From positions 124,001 to 188,000 of the forward strand of contig NZ_RWIR01000060.1 of the NCBI RefSeq assembly GCF_009764265.1: a stretch of DNA of 64,000 bases, given 5' to 3'. Positions 1 through 8,107 of this stretch are shown in pieces. The notes beneath the pieces are model-generated. The model searched no databases and was not told the DNA's origin. It saw nothing but the letters and a program-made list of their open reading frames with translations. Numbering within the stretch: the first letter of the stretch is position 1; each line of letters begins with the position of its first letter. Source of the DNA: Pseudomonas sp. PB101 (lineage in GTDB: Bacteria > Pseudomonadota > Gammaproteobacteria > Pseudomonadales > Pseudomonadaceae). Position numbers and translations under genes: made by a program.

Positions 1-1
1 C

Positions 2-1222
2 TACCTGTTCGCCTTTTTCGACCGCATCAACATCAGCTTCGCCAAGTTTCAGCTGCAGACCGACCTGAGCCTGAGCGACACCGCGTACGGCCTCGGCGCC
101 GGGTTGTTCGTGGTCGGTTATGTGATTTTCGAAGTACCGAGCAACATGATGCTGTACAAGGTCGGCGCCCGGCGCTGGATCGCCCGGATCATGATGTCCT
201 GGGGCCTGGCCACGGCGGCCATGGTGTTCGTCAACAGCGAATGGCAGTTCTACACCCTGCGTTTCGTGATCGGCGCGATGGAGGCGGGTTTCGCTCCGGG
301 CGTGCTGTATTACCTGACCCTGTGGTTCCCGCAGCACTATCGCGGGCGCATCACCTCGATGCTGTTCCTGTCGTCGGCGTTCGCCGGCCTGGTGGGCGCG
401 CCGTTCTCGGGCCTTGTGCTGCAACACCTCGACGGCTTCATGGACATGCGCGGCTGGCACTGGTTGTTCCTGCTCGGCGGTGTGCCCTGCATCGGCCTCG
501 GCCTGCTGGTGTTGACCCTGCTCAAGGACCGCATCGAAGACGCCCATTGGCTGACGTCTTCAGAGAAGACCCTGCTGGCCAGCCGCATCGCCCAGCATGA
601 ACCGCACAAGAGCGGTGGTTCGCTGCTCGCCGCGTTGCGGATTCCGGGCTTCCTGACCCTCGGCCTGATCTACTTTCTGATTCAGGTGGCGTCCTACGGC
701 CTGAATTTCTGGGCTCCGCAACTGATCCGCAGCGCCGGCACCGAGAGCCCGGTGATGATCGGCTTGCTGACCGCCATCCCGTACATCTGCGGTGCCATCA
801 GCATGGTGGTGATCGGGCGCCTGTCCGATGCTTCCGGCGAGCGGCGCAAGTATGTCGCCGGCCTGGTAGCGGTCGGTGCGGTCGGGTTCTTCTGCGCGGG
901 GATCTTCGCCAGCCACACGACCTTCCTGATCGTCGCGCTGGGCCTGCTGGGTGCCGGGATCATCGCCTCCATCCCGAGCTTCTGGACCCTGCCGCCGAAA
1001 CTGCTGGCCGGTGCCGGCGCGGGTGCGGCGGGCGGGATTGCGGTGATCAACACCCTGGGCCAGTTCGGCGGCATCGTCAGCCCGGTGATGGTCGGCCGGA
1101 TCAAGGACCTGACCGGCAGCACCACGCCGGCGCTGTATGTCATTGGTGTGTGTGCGCTGATTGCGGTGGCGCTGCTGCTGTGGGGGTTGCCGCAGAAGTT
1201 GCGCACACTCGACAAGGCTTGA
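2..1222 (+). CDS. MFS transporter, ACS (anion:cation symporter) family, 5'-truncated
   Basis: The frame is open from base 2, so the true start lies upstream of the window; about 407 residues are visible, ending at TGA 1220-1222. The first visible residues (YLFAFFDRINISFAK) match the end of TM1 and the D-R-x-N motif of the ACS branch of the major facilitator superfamily (GudP, HpaX and phthalate-type carriers). Next come the family's EVPSN motif and a long run of hydrophobic helices, with a central polar loop around 540-640. Such proteins import organic anions such as sugar acids, tartrate or aromatic acids by proton symport across the inner membrane. The substrate cannot be read from sequence, and the upstream catabolic genes that would indicate it are outside the window. 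Family assignment is firm; substrate is unknown. Confidence 0.88.
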   Translation, partial: YLFAFFDRINISFAKFQLQTDLSLSDTAYGLGAGLFVVGYVIFEVPSNMMLYKVGARRWIARIMMSWGLATAAMVFVNSEWQFYTLRFVIGAMEAGFAPGVLYYLTLWFPQHYRGRITSMLFLSSAFAGLVGAPFSGLVLQHLDGFMDMRGWHWLFLLGGVPCIGLGLLVLTLLKDRIEDAHWLTSSEKTLLASRIAQHEPHKSGGSLLAALRIPGFLTLGLIYFLIQVASYGLNFWAPQLIRSAGTESPVMIGLLTAIPYICGAISMVVIGRLSDASGERRKYVAGLVAVGAVGFFCAGIFASHTTFLIVALGLLGAGIIASIPSFWTLPPKLLAGAGAGAAGGIAVINTLGQFGGIVSPVMVGRIKDLTGSTTPALYVIGVCALIAVALLLWGLPQKLRTLDKA

Positions 1223-1246
1223 TTGCTGCTGCGTCAGATGAATAGC

Positions 1247-1325
1247 TTTCGCGAGCAGGCTCGCTCCCACAGGGGAATTTGTGTCGGTCACAGATCCAAT
1301 GTGGGAGCGAGCCTGCTCGCGAAGA
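1247..1325. repeat. REPIN (inverted pair of REP palindromes)
   Basis: Two REP arms (CTTTCGCGAGCAGGCTCGCT and its reverse complement) face each other across about 28 bp, directly downstream of the MFS gene. Each arm ends in the CTCCCAC/GTGGGAG core common to this genome. It probably forms a long hairpin at the 3' end of the transcript. No RAYT transposase lies in the window. Confidence 0.85.
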
Positions 1326-1362
1326 CTGACTGATAGCCGACATCTGACTTTCGGTTTTCACC

Positions 1363-1851
1363 TCAACCCGCCGTCGCCAAACCCTTGGCCGGTGCATCAA
1401 AAAACTGAATCAACACCACCCCGGCCATCAACAGCACCACCCCGAACACCTTGGGCAACGTGACCTGTCGCTCCATCAAGCCAAACCAGCCGAAGTGATC
1501 CAGCAGCAACGACGCCACCACTTGCCCCGCCAGCGCCAATGCCATGAACCCCGCGGCACCGAGCTTGGGCAACAGTACCAATGCCAGGGAAATAAAGATC
1601 ACCCCAAAAGCGCCACCCGCCCACATCCAGAGCGGCGCCTTGCTGATGAACGCCAGTGACGGCAGCGGCAATCGCATCGCAACGATGATCGGCAATAACA
1701 CCGCGACACTCACCAGCAACGAGGCGAGCGTCGCCCATAACGGATGGCCCAATCCGCGCCCCAGATTGACGTTGATCGCACTCTGAAACGGCACCACCGC
1801 CCCGGCGATCATCGCCAGCCCTATCAGACCGGCCCACTGCAACGTACTCAT
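1363..1851 (-). CDS. DMT superfamily protein, YdcZ/DUF606 family
   Basis: A 162-residue, almost wholly hydrophobic protein with about five predicted membrane helices. The N-terminus (GAVVPFQSAINVNLGRGLG) is characteristic of the YdcZ/DUF606 family, which is half the length of ten-helix EamA carriers and is thought to dimerise. These are inner-membrane proteins of unknown substrate, presumed small-molecule exporters. It is transcribed divergently from the LysR gene starting at 1929. The 77-bp intergenic region suggests that this regulator may control it, which is inference. The ATG at 1851 is preceded by GGAGATC on the minus strand, a good ribosome binding site. Confidence 0.85.
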   Translation of the reverse strand: MSTLQWAGLIGLAMIAGAVVPFQSAINVNLGRGLGHPLWATLASLLVSVAVLLPIIVAMRLPLPSLAFISKAPLWMWAGGAFGVIFISLALVLLPKLGAAGFMALALAGQVVASLLLDHFGWFGLMERQVTLPKVFGVVLLMAGVVLIQFFDAPAKGLATAG

Positions 1852-1928
1852 GATCGATCTCCAACAGGTTTTGCTGGACTCTAGGGTATTCGTCGCGCAG
1901 ATTTAAATTCCGTTTTGTTATCCAGAAC

Positions 1929-2837
1929 ATGCAGCAGATGAATGATCTTCGACGCATCGACCTCAACTTGCTGGTGATCCTCGACGCCTTGCTCGCCGAG
2001 CAACACGTGACCCGGGCTGCCGAGCGCCTGCACCTGAGCCAGCCAGCGGTCAGCCATGCGCTGGCGCGGTTGCGCGACCTGCTGGGCGACCCACTGCTGG
2101 TGCGCGCCGGTGCCGGTCTGGTACCGACTCCGCGAGCGCTGGAACTGGTGGCACCGCTGGCCGAAGCCCTGGCCCAGGTGCAAGCGCTCCTGGCGCCCAA
2201 TGCCTTCGATCCCGCGACCACCCGGCGCACCTTTCGCCTGGCGATGTCCGACTACGGCGCCGCCATCGTCCTGCCCGGGCTGATCCGAACCTTGCGCCGG
2301 GAAGCGCCGGGCATCGACCTGCAAATCAGCCATGGCAGCCGCGAAAGCATGCTCGAAGGGGTGCTCAACGGCGACATTGATGTCGCCGCCGGCGTGTTCC
2401 CGGAAATGCCCAACGAGTTGCGCAGCACGCCGCTGTTCGAGGAGCACTACGCCTGCCTGGTGGACCGCAACAGCCTGCCCGCCGACGGGGTGCTCGACCT
2501 GCCGACCTATCTGGCTCGGCCTCATGTGCTGCTGGAGATGCGCGGCAGCGGCACCCCGGAAATCGAGCGGGCGCTGACCGCCTTGCGCGAACGTCGCCGC
2601 GTCGCCGTCAGCCTGCCGCATTGGCGCGTGGCCCCGGAATTCATCAGCGGCACCGACCTGATCCTCACCGTCGCGTCCCGAAGCATGCGCGATATCGATC
2701 AGCAATCACTGATAGTCGTCCCGCCGCCGTTTCACATTCCATCGTTCACTTTTGTGTTGGCGTGGCATAAACGGCGGGGTGGGGATCAGGCGTTGAACTG
2801 GCTGAATGAGCGGATAGTGCAGGGGACCCACCGTTGA
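1929..2837 (+). CDS. LysR-family transcriptional regulator
   Basis: 302 residues, the normal size for a LysR-type regulator. Residues about 8-67 form the winged helix-turn-helix (DLNLLVILDALL, then TRAAERLHLSQPAVSHALARLR). The rest is the periplasmic-binding-protein-like effector domain, with NodD/LinR-type features such as a conserved DLVLTV-like strand near residue 255. ATG 1929 was used; ATG 1938 (MNDLRRID) is an equally possible start, as neither has a strong Shine-Dalgarno sequence. It is divergent from the YdcZ-type transporter at 1363-1851, the usual arrangement for a regulator and its target. The inducer is unknown. Confidence 0.9.
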   Translation: MQQMNDLRRIDLNLLVILDALLAEQHVTRAAERLHLSQPAVSHALARLRDLLGDPLLVRAGAGLVPTPRALELVAPLAEALAQVQALLAPNAFDPATTRRTFRLAMSDYGAAIVLPGLIRTLRREAPGIDLQISHGSRESMLEGVLNGDIDVAAGVFPEMPNELRSTPLFEEHYACLVDRNSLPADGVLDLPTYLARPHVLLEMRGSGTPEIERALTALRERRRVAVSLPHWRVAPEFISGTDLILTVASRSMRDIDQQSLIVVPPPFHIPSFTFVLAWHKRRGGDQALNWLNERIVQGTHR

Positions 2838-2924
2838 AGAATTTCTGTCGCGATCAGGCAGTCGACAGCTGAAGACCTGATATAGACTGGCGACCATTCA
2901 CCAGACAGTTCAAAAGGACTCCCA

Positions 2925-3563
2925 ATGACCCCATCGTTGCTAATGGCCGTGCTTGCCTCGGGTTTTATCTACGGCATCACCCCGGGGCCGGGTGTGCTGG
3001 CGGTGTTCGGTATTGGCGCGGCCCATGGACGGCGGGCGGGGGCGGGGTTTCTGTGCGGGCATTTGCTCGGCGATGTGGTCTGGTGCAGCACCGCGCTGAT
3101 CGCGATTGTCGGTGCGCGGGAGATCGGCAGTACCGCGTTCGATGTGCTCGGTGTGCTCAGCGGTCTGTACCTGTTCTGGCTCGGCTGGCGTGCGGTGCGC
3201 GCCCGTCGTAGCAACGGCGATGCACCGCAGGGCCCGGCGCGGCAACCGTTCTGGCATGGCATTGTGTTTGGCCTGACCAATCCCAAGGCTTATCCGGTGG
3301 CGGTGGCGACGTTCACGGCGCTGCTGTCGAGTCGCGCGGAACTGCTCAACTGGTCAATGCTGCCGGCACTGATCGGCCTGAGCTTCGTCGGCGGATTGCT
3401 CGCCTACGCTATCCTCATCGGCATCGTTGGGGCTCGGCGAGTGCGCAACGTGTACCAGCGTCATGAACTGGCAATCACCCGGTTGTGCGGGGTGATGTTC
3501 ATCGGTTTTGCCATCAACGCGCTGGTCCATGCGTTGCCGGGGCTGATACCGAACAAGGCTTGA
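2925..3563 (+). CDS. LysE/RhtB-family exporter
   Basis: 212 residues with about six membrane helices. The N-terminal GITPGPGVLAVFGIGAAHGRRAG segment is the LysE/RhtB signature, with the conserved PGP near residue 22. A second conserved stretch (GLTNPKAYPVAVATF) lies near residue 120. These proteins export amino acids or related metabolites through the inner membrane by proton antiport. AAAGGAC upstream of ATG 2925 is a good ribosome binding site. It follows the LysR gene on the same strand after 87 bp and may be a separate transcription unit. Substrate is not predictable. Confidence 0.88.
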   Translation: MTPSLLMAVLASGFIYGITPGPGVLAVFGIGAAHGRRAGAGFLCGHLLGDVVWCSTALIAIVGAREIGSTAFDVLGVLSGLYLFWLGWRAVRARRSNGDAPQGPARQPFWHGIVFGLTNPKAYPVAVATFTALLSSRAELLNWSMLPALIGLSFVGGLLAYAILIGIVGARRVRNVYQRHELAITRLCGVMFIGFAINALVHALPGLIPNKA

Positions 3564-3642
3564 ATGTGATGACAAGGAAGCAAGACCGAACGGGCAGGGA
3601 TGATTGATGAGCGCAGCATTGTCGGGACACCCACGCTGAACC

Positions 3643-4989
3643 ATGGAAAACCGTAATTCCGCGCCTTTGGCGAGCTACATCGATCTGTTGCTGGATGCCG
3701 TTTGTGCGGTGGACAAGCAGGGCCGCTTTGTCTTTGTCAGTGCGGCGTGCGAGCGCATTTTCGGCTATGGCGCCGATGAAATGATCGGTCGGCTGATGAT
3801 CGATATGGTGCACCCGGGGGATCGTCAGCGCACCCTCGACGCCGCCCGGGAAATCATGGGCGGCGAGCCCAAGCTCAACTTCGAAAACCGCTACCTGCGC
3901 AAGGATGGCCGCGTGGTGCACATTCTCTGGTCGGCCCGCTGGTCCGAGGTCGACCAGTTGCGCATCGCCGTGGCGCGCGACATCACCGAGCGCAAGCAGG
4001 CCGAATCCCGGCAGGCCGCGTTGTATGCGATTTCTGAAGCGGCCCACGCGGCGGAGGATCTGCTGGCGTTGTTCAAGCGCATCCACATGATCATCGGTGA
4101 GTGGCTGCCGGCGCTGAATTTTTCCGTGGCGCTGTACGACGAACACTGCGCGCAGCTGAATTTCCCTTATCACGTCGATGACCATGAGCCACAGCCCGAA
4201 CAACCCGGATCCATCACCGGGCGGCTGTGCGCCGAAGTGATCCGCACGGGGCAACCGATCCTGTTGACCCCGGACCATCGCACACCGACGGCCGGCTTCG
4301 AAGCGCTGATGACCGAGCAGAACGCACCGTGCTGGCTGGGTGTGCCGCTGAACTCGCAAAACGGCACCATCGGCGCATTGATCGTCAAAAGCGTTCCGGG
4401 CGGCGAGCGCTACACCGAGCAAGACAAGGAACTGCTGCAATACGTCTGCGCCCAGGTCGCGACGGCCATCGAGCGCAAGCAGTTGCACGCCCGCCTGCAA
4501 CACATGGCCCAGTACGACCAACTGACCCAGTTGCCCAACCGGGAGCTGTTGCGCGACCGCCTCAAGGCATCACTGCAAGCGGCCCGGATGGACGGCGGGC
4601 GCATGGCGCTGCTGTACGTCGACCTCGACCGCTTCAAGCAAGTCAATGACACCCATGGCCACGCGGTCGGCGACATGCTGCTGCAAGCGGTGGCCAACCG
4701 GCTCAAGGGCTGTGTGCGAGAAACCGATACCGTGGCCCGGATAGGCGGCGATGAATTCGTGGTGTTGCTGCACAGCATTCATGCTGCAGACGATACCGAC
4801 ATCGTGGTCGGAAAAATCCGACAGGTCCTGGTCCAGCCCCTGCGTCTGGACGGGCACAACCTGAAAATCCAGCCGAGTATCGGCGTCGCCCGGTACCCCG
4901 ATCACGGCACCGAAGAGAATCAGTTGTTCCGGCATGCCGACGAGGCGATGTATTGCGCCAAACGCGAGCATCACCTGCGGCTGGTCTGA
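3643..4989 (+). CDS. PAS-GAF-GGDEF diguanylate cyclase
   Basis: 448 residues with no membrane segment, so probably cytoplasmic. A PAS domain spans about 8-125 (FGYGADEMIG and VHPGDR are typical) and ends in the PAC motif DITERKQAE. A GAF domain spans about 130-280, and a GGDEF domain about 285-448. The active-site motif GGDEF is intact at residues 368-372. The inhibitory I-site RxxD (RETD) lies five residues upstream. Together these support an active, product-inhibited enzyme making c-di-GMP from two GTP. No EAL domain follows. The signal sensed by PAS or GAF is unknown. No strong ribosome binding site is visible before ATG 3643. Confidence 0.9.
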   Translation: MENRNSAPLASYIDLLLDAVCAVDKQGRFVFVSAACERIFGYGADEMIGRLMIDMVHPGDRQRTLDAAREIMGGEPKLNFENRYLRKDGRVVHILWSARWSEVDQLRIAVARDITERKQAESRQAALYAISEAAHAAEDLLALFKRIHMIIGEWLPALNFSVALYDEHCAQLNFPYHVDDHEPQPEQPGSITGRLCAEVIRTGQPILLTPDHRTPTAGFEALMTEQNAPCWLGVPLNSQNGTIGALIVKSVPGGERYTEQDKELLQYVCAQVATAIERKQLHARLQHMAQYDQLTQLPNRELLRDRLKASLQAARMDGGRMALLYVDLDRFKQVNDTHGHAVGDMLLQAVANRLKGCVRETDTVARIGGDEFVVLLHSIHAADDTDIVVGKIRQVLVQPLRLDGHNLKIQPSIGVARYPDHGTEENQLFRHADEAMYCAKREHHLRLV

Positions 4990-5106
4990 CAACCGGGCAC
5001 CGTTCGTCGTGCTGTCCAAGCAATTTTCTAAACCTTTTGCAGCGCGCAAATTCTGATTCTATGTGGGCGCAAGCTCGCCGCGCTCATCACCAAGAGGAAG
5101 AGAATC

Positions 5107-5265
5107 ATGCCTAATTCAAGAAACTCGAACTCGGGAAATTTCGCCAACGATCGAACCAAGGCCACTGAAGCCGGTCGCAAGGGTGGGAAAACCACCACAA
5201 CGACTGTCGATAAAGAGCCTGCGAAACCCGATATGGGCCGCAAGCCCGGACAGAAATCCAAGTAA
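5107..5265 (+). CDS. Small KGG-motif (con-10-like) stress protein
   Basis: A 52-residue, very hydrophilic protein. GNFANDRTKATEAGRKGG is one copy of the KGG / con-10 repeat found in general stress proteins such as GsiB and YciG. It is rich in Lys, Thr and Gly and has no hydrophobic core, consistent with an unstructured, hydrophilin-like protein. AAGAGGAAGAGAATC precedes ATG 5107 as a ribosome binding site. It lies 73 bp before a DUF4142 gene in the same orientation. In related bacteria both families are commonly stationary-phase or stress induced, so co-regulation is a reasonable inference. Confidence 0.85.
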   Translation: MPNSRNSNSGNFANDRTKATEAGRKGGKTTTTTVDKEPAKPDMGRKPGQKSK

Positions 5266-5338
5266 TGGATGCAGGTGGTTTTGATTGAGAAGCGGGGGCG
5301 AAAGCTCCCGTTTGAATTTGAAAAAGGAGGGCGCGACC

Positions 5339-5842
5339 ATGAAACGGATGGCCACCCGATTATGCAACATCAGTTTTGCCACGTTGTTGGGCCTGTTTGC
5401 CGGCAACGTCCTTGCCCAGTCCCCCGCCGAATTCATTGACGATGCTTCGGCCCAAGGCATGGCCGACATCGAGGCCAGTCGCCTGGCACACCAGAAATCC
5501 GAGTCCAAAGAGGTCAAGGATTACACCATCGTCGTCATCAACGACCGCACCACCGCGAACCAGCACCTGGCGAAAATCGCCAGACAACTGGATTTGCCGG
5601 TAGCGCCGCGTGAAGAGATTGTCGAAAAAGCCAAGACCCTGATGCCACAAGTCATGGATGGGGCGACCTTCGATGAGGCCTACGCGGCCAGTCAAGTGAA
5701 GACCACGCAGCAAGCCATCGATCAGTTGCAGCAGGTCGCTCAAACCACCGACGTGCCGCAAATCAAGGCGTTCGCCGAAGAAACCCTGCCAAAGCTGCAA
5801 AATCATCTGCAGATGGCCAAGGCCCTGCAAGCCAGAAGTTGA
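5339..5842 (+). CDS. DUF4142 secreted/periplasmic protein
   Basis: 167 residues from ATG 5339, chosen because AAAGGAGGG precedes it and a clean signal peptide follows. The signal is a charged MKRMATRL, a hydrophobic core, then cleavage after GNVLA, giving a mature N-terminus QSPAEF. The mature part is a predicted helical bundle in which EFIDDASAQGMADIEASRLAHQKS is the start of the DUF4142 (ferritin-like fold) domain. The family is periplasmic and of unknown function, and often clusters with stress genes, as here behind a KGG protein. It ends 3 bp before the convergent iron-permease-like gene. Confidence 0.85.
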   Translation: MKRMATRLCNISFATLLGLFAGNVLAQSPAEFIDDASAQGMADIEASRLAHQKSESKEVKDYTIVVINDRTTANQHLAKIARQLDLPVAPREEIVEKAKTLMPQVMDGATFDEAYAASQVKTTQQAIDQLQQVAQTTDVPQIKAFAEETLPKLQNHLQMAKALQARS

Positions 5843-5845
5843 TCA

Positions 5846-6256
5846 TCAGCAGTTATTCAGGTTTTGCTGGCCTTTTTCCTGGACGACGGTGCCGTCCAGG
5901 TCAATGGTCAGGCCTTCGCCAAGGCTGCGGTAGTGCTTTCTCAGGTTCTCCAGCTCCTTGAGGTCCAGCGCTTCAAGCCCGAGCATCGCGTTCTGCGCCT
6001 CTTTCGTCACCCGCAGCAACTCATCGACCTTCAGATGCAAAATGTCCGTGTCACGGTTTTGCGTGTTCTGGATCAGGAACACCATCAGGAACGTGATGAT
6101 GGTGGTCGAGGTGTTGATGATCAGCTGCCACGTATCGTTGAAATGGAAAATCGGCCCGCTCAGCCCCCACAGAAAAATCAGGGTGATCGCCCCCAGGAAC
6201 GTCTTGGGGCTACCGGTCCAGAGGGCGAGTTTCTGCGCGATTTTGGCGAATTTCAT
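5846..6256 (-). CDS. Low-affinity iron permease family protein
   Basis: 136 residues from ATG 6256. Two membrane helices lie near residues 18-35 and 45-62, with GPIFHFNDTWQLIINTSTTIITFLMVFLIQNTQNRD between and after them. This is the signature of the Fet4-like low-affinity iron permease family (PF04120) as found in bacteria. The C-terminal half is a predicted soluble helix (LHLKVDELLRVTKEAQNAMLGLE). The bacterial members are short and their transport role is unproven. An upstream in-frame extension to 6706 has no ribosome binding site and runs antisense to tam, so it was not used. Confidence 0.85.
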   Translation of the reverse strand: MKFAKIAQKLALWTGSPKTFLGAITLIFLWGLSGPIFHFNDTWQLIINTSTTIITFLMVFLIQNTQNRDTDILHLKVDELLRVTKEAQNAMLGLEALDLKELENLRKHYRSLGEGLTIDLDGTVVQEKGQQNLNNC

Positions 6257-6410
6257 GACCGTGTTCCTTATTGGGAGGGCGCCTGAATTTGTGACAGCGA
6301 CGGTGGGATGAAAATTCGATGTGATTGAAAGGGTGGTTTTCTGAAACCATTGATGGCGCTGGCCGAGGTATCGTAGCGACCCGAGGACAACACACCGACA
6401 GGAGAACGCA

Positions 6411-7181
6411 ATGAGTTGGTCTGCCAAACAGTACGTCGCTTTTGAAGATGAACGCACCCGTCCCGCCCGTGACCTGCTGGCGGCCATCCCCGCCGGGGAC
6501 GTGCGTTCGGCCATCGATATCGGTTGCGGCCCGGGGAACTCCACGCAGTTGCTGGTCGAGCGTTTTGCCGGCGCCACGGTGCGTGGCCTGGACAGCTCGA
6601 GTGACATGATCGACGCCGCGCGCAAGCGCTTGCCGCAGGTGCAGTTCGACATCGCCGGTATCGACACCTGGAACGACAACGGCCCGTTCGACGTGATATT
6701 CGCCAATGCGGTGTTGCAGTGGCTGCCTGATCACGCGGTGTTGTTGCCGTCGCTGGTGAGCAAACTTGCGGTCGGAGGCAGTCTCGCCGTCCAGATGCCC
6801 GATAATCTGAATGAACACTCGCATCGCTTGATGCGTGAAGTCGCCGCTGATGGCCCATGGGCCGGCAAACTGGCAGGCGTTGCCGGGCAGCGCACGGAAA
6901 TGGACAGTGCCAGCGGTTACTACTCGATCTTGAAAGCCTGCTGCACCCGCGTCGACGTATGGCGTACCACTTACCACCATCCGCTAGCGGGCGGTGCGTC
7001 TGGCGTGGTTGAGTGGTTCAAGGGCAGCGGTTTGCGGCCGTTTCTCGATCCGCTGGACGAGGCGGAACGGGCGCAGTACCTGAAGCAATATCAGGCGGCT
7101 ATCGAGCAGGCGTATCCGGCCTTGGCCGATGGTTCGGTGCTGCTGCCGTTCCCGCGACTGTTTATCGTCGCGACCCGCTGA
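6411..7181 (+). CDS. tam: Trans-aconitate 2-methyltransferase
   Basis: 256 residues, the family length. The SAM-binding motif I is IDIGCGPGNS near residue 40. The stretch IFANAVLQWLPDH and the C-terminal LLPFPRLFIVATR match E. coli Tam almost residue for residue in pattern. Tam methylates trans-aconitate, a spontaneous and inhibitory isomer of the TCA intermediate cis-aconitate, using S-adenosylmethionine in the cytoplasm. ACAGGAGAACGC before ATG 6411 is a strong ribosome binding site. The 446 bp downstream are filled with REP repeats. Confidence 0.92.
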   Translation: MSWSAKQYVAFEDERTRPARDLLAAIPAGDVRSAIDIGCGPGNSTQLLVERFAGATVRGLDSSSDMIDAARKRLPQVQFDIAGIDTWNDNGPFDVIFANAVLQWLPDHAVLLPSLVSKLAVGGSLAVQMPDNLNEHSHRLMREVAADGPWAGKLAGVAGQRTEMDSASGYYSILKACCTRVDVWRTTYHHPLAGGASGVVEWFKGSGLRPFLDPLDEAERAQYLKQYQAAIEQAYPALADGSVLLPFPRLFIVATR

Positions 7182-7188
7182 TGCGATC

Positions 7189-7402
7189 TCTTGTAGGAGC
7201 GAGCCTGCTCGCGATGGTCGTCAACGATAACGCGTGCAAACCGGATAAACGCGGCGCACTTGAGTCCATCGCCGGCAAGCCGGCTCCTACAGGTGGAGGC
7301 CACGCGGGCTCTTGTAGGAGCTGGCTTGCCAGCGAATGGTCGTCAACGATAACGCGTGTGATCCGGATAAACGCGGCGCACTTGAGTTCATCGCCGGCAA
7401 GC
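7189..7402. repeat. Tandem pair of REP-bounded repeat units
   Basis: Two near-identical units, 7189-7296 and 7311-7402, share about 70 bp of internal sequence (ATGGTCGTCAACGATAACGC, then CCGGATAAACGCGGCGCACT). Each begins with a CTTGTAGGAGC REP arm. The first ends in a complete inverted arm (GCCGGCAAGCCGGCTCCTAC). The second breaks off at GCCGGCAAGC, so its right arm is truncated. This looks like duplication of one REPIN together with its spacer. Confidence 0.85.
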
Positions 7403-7476
7403 TGAACTGGTCAAGTAATCCCGGACACCGGTTACGGTGTTTATGCCGCTTTTTGCTCCATGGCTATTGGCAACCT

Positions 7477-7582
7477 GTGGCGAGGGAGCTTGCTCCCGTC
7501 GGACTGCGCAGCAGTCCCTGCTTTTAAGCCGAAGAGCGGGGGCTGCTTCGCAACCCAGCGGGAGCAAGCGCCCTCGCCACAA
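7477..7582. repeat. REPIN of a second palindrome type (TGGCGAGGGAGC)
   Basis: Inverted arms TGTGGCGAGGGAGCTTGCTC and GAGCAAGCGCCCTCGCCACA enclose a spacer with further small hairpins. The core differs from the GTGGGAGC type used elsewhere, so two REP sequence classes occur within 400 bp of each other. No gene lies between 7182 and 7627. Confidence 0.8.
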
Positions 7583-7627
7583 TTGCCTGTGCTATTTCGT
7601 GATTGGCGCGTTTTTGCCGATATGGCT

Positions 7628-7897
7628 TCAGGACGGTTCTGCATCCATGCGGCGCGCGATCACATCCAGAACATCACATCCGTCACGCAGGGGCACACAG
7701 CACAGCAACGCAAAGTCGCTGAGCACAACGGTGTCAGAGCTCAGATCACCGCGCATCGCCAGGTTTTCAAGAAGCTGCGTCACGGCGCGAATCCTGTAGC
7801 TGGCCGTGCTGAGCAGGGAGTGCAGGGGTTGGGTGGTGTTGACGAAGAGGGAGGGGAGGTCGTCGGCGTTGCTGGTTAAAGCCATGTATTCATTCAT
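7628..7897 (-). CDS. Small hypothetical protein, DUF3077/DUF6124-like
   Basis: 89 residues from ATG 7897. The pattern LFVNTTQPLHSLLSTASYRIRAVTQLLENLA followed by a helical C-terminal half resembles the DUF3077/DUF6124 proteins that are abundant and multi-copy in Pseudomonas genomes. Their function is not known and I propose none. The gene has a long leader (7951-8030) that folds into a branched structure, which I recall as common upstream of this family in Pseudomonas. No convincing Shine-Dalgarno sequence other than weak purines lies just before the start. Confidence 0.6.
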   Translation of the reverse strand: MNEYMALTSNADDLPSLFVNTTQPLHSLLSTASYRIRAVTQLLENLAMRGDLSSDTVVLSDFALLCCVPLRDGCDVLDVIARRMDAEPS

Positions 7898-7950
7898 GAG
7901 TGATCACCATGTTGGAGGAGAACGCACCACTCAATTGTCGCCAAACAATA

Positions 7951-8030
7951 GGGTGGTAGCTGTACGCGGGTTGGCGAACCGGACCATGGTAAAACCGGCA
8001 GACCCTAAGGTCTCCCACGCACAGCCACCG
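7951..8030 (-). promoter_or_regulatory. Structured RNA leader upstream of the small hypothetical gene
   Basis: Read on the minus strand, GGTGGCTGTGCGTGGG at the 5' end pairs with CCCGCGTACAG-CTA-CCACC at the 3' end. This gives 16 pairs (two G-U) with a 3-nt bulge. Inside are two further hairpins, AGACC-TTAG-GGTCT and CCGG...CCGG. The element ends about 55 nt before ATG 7897. It could be a cis-regulatory RNA or a folded repeat; its function is unknown. Confidence 0.5.
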
Positions 8031-8058
8031 AAAAAGCAGCTGAGCATGATCAAAAGTG

Positions 8059-8077
8059 CTCCGAGATATCCTCGGAG
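8059..8077 (-). terminator. Probable terminator after higA
   Basis: A perfect 7-bp stem (CTCCGAG / CTCGGAG) with a 5-nt loop lies 31 bp past the higA stop. On the minus strand it is followed by CACTTTTG, a weak U-tract. It would separate higBA from the small gene at 7628-7897. Confidence 0.5.
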
Positions 8078-8107
8078 AGGCTGAAATCTGGAGGGAGATC
8101 TACGCCA

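Noticed and set aside
6257..6706. N-terminal extension of the iron-permease-like protein
   Set aside because: The frame is open upstream of ATG 6256, but it runs antisense to tam, lacks a ribosome binding site, and would make the protein far longer than the family.
7189..7582. Possible CRISPR array
   Set aside because: The repeats are REP palindromes with identical rather than unique spacers, irregular spacing, and no cas genes.
7806..8084. 92-codon plus-strand frame over the structured leader
   Set aside because: It overlaps the small minus-strand gene and the folded leader, and matches nothing known.
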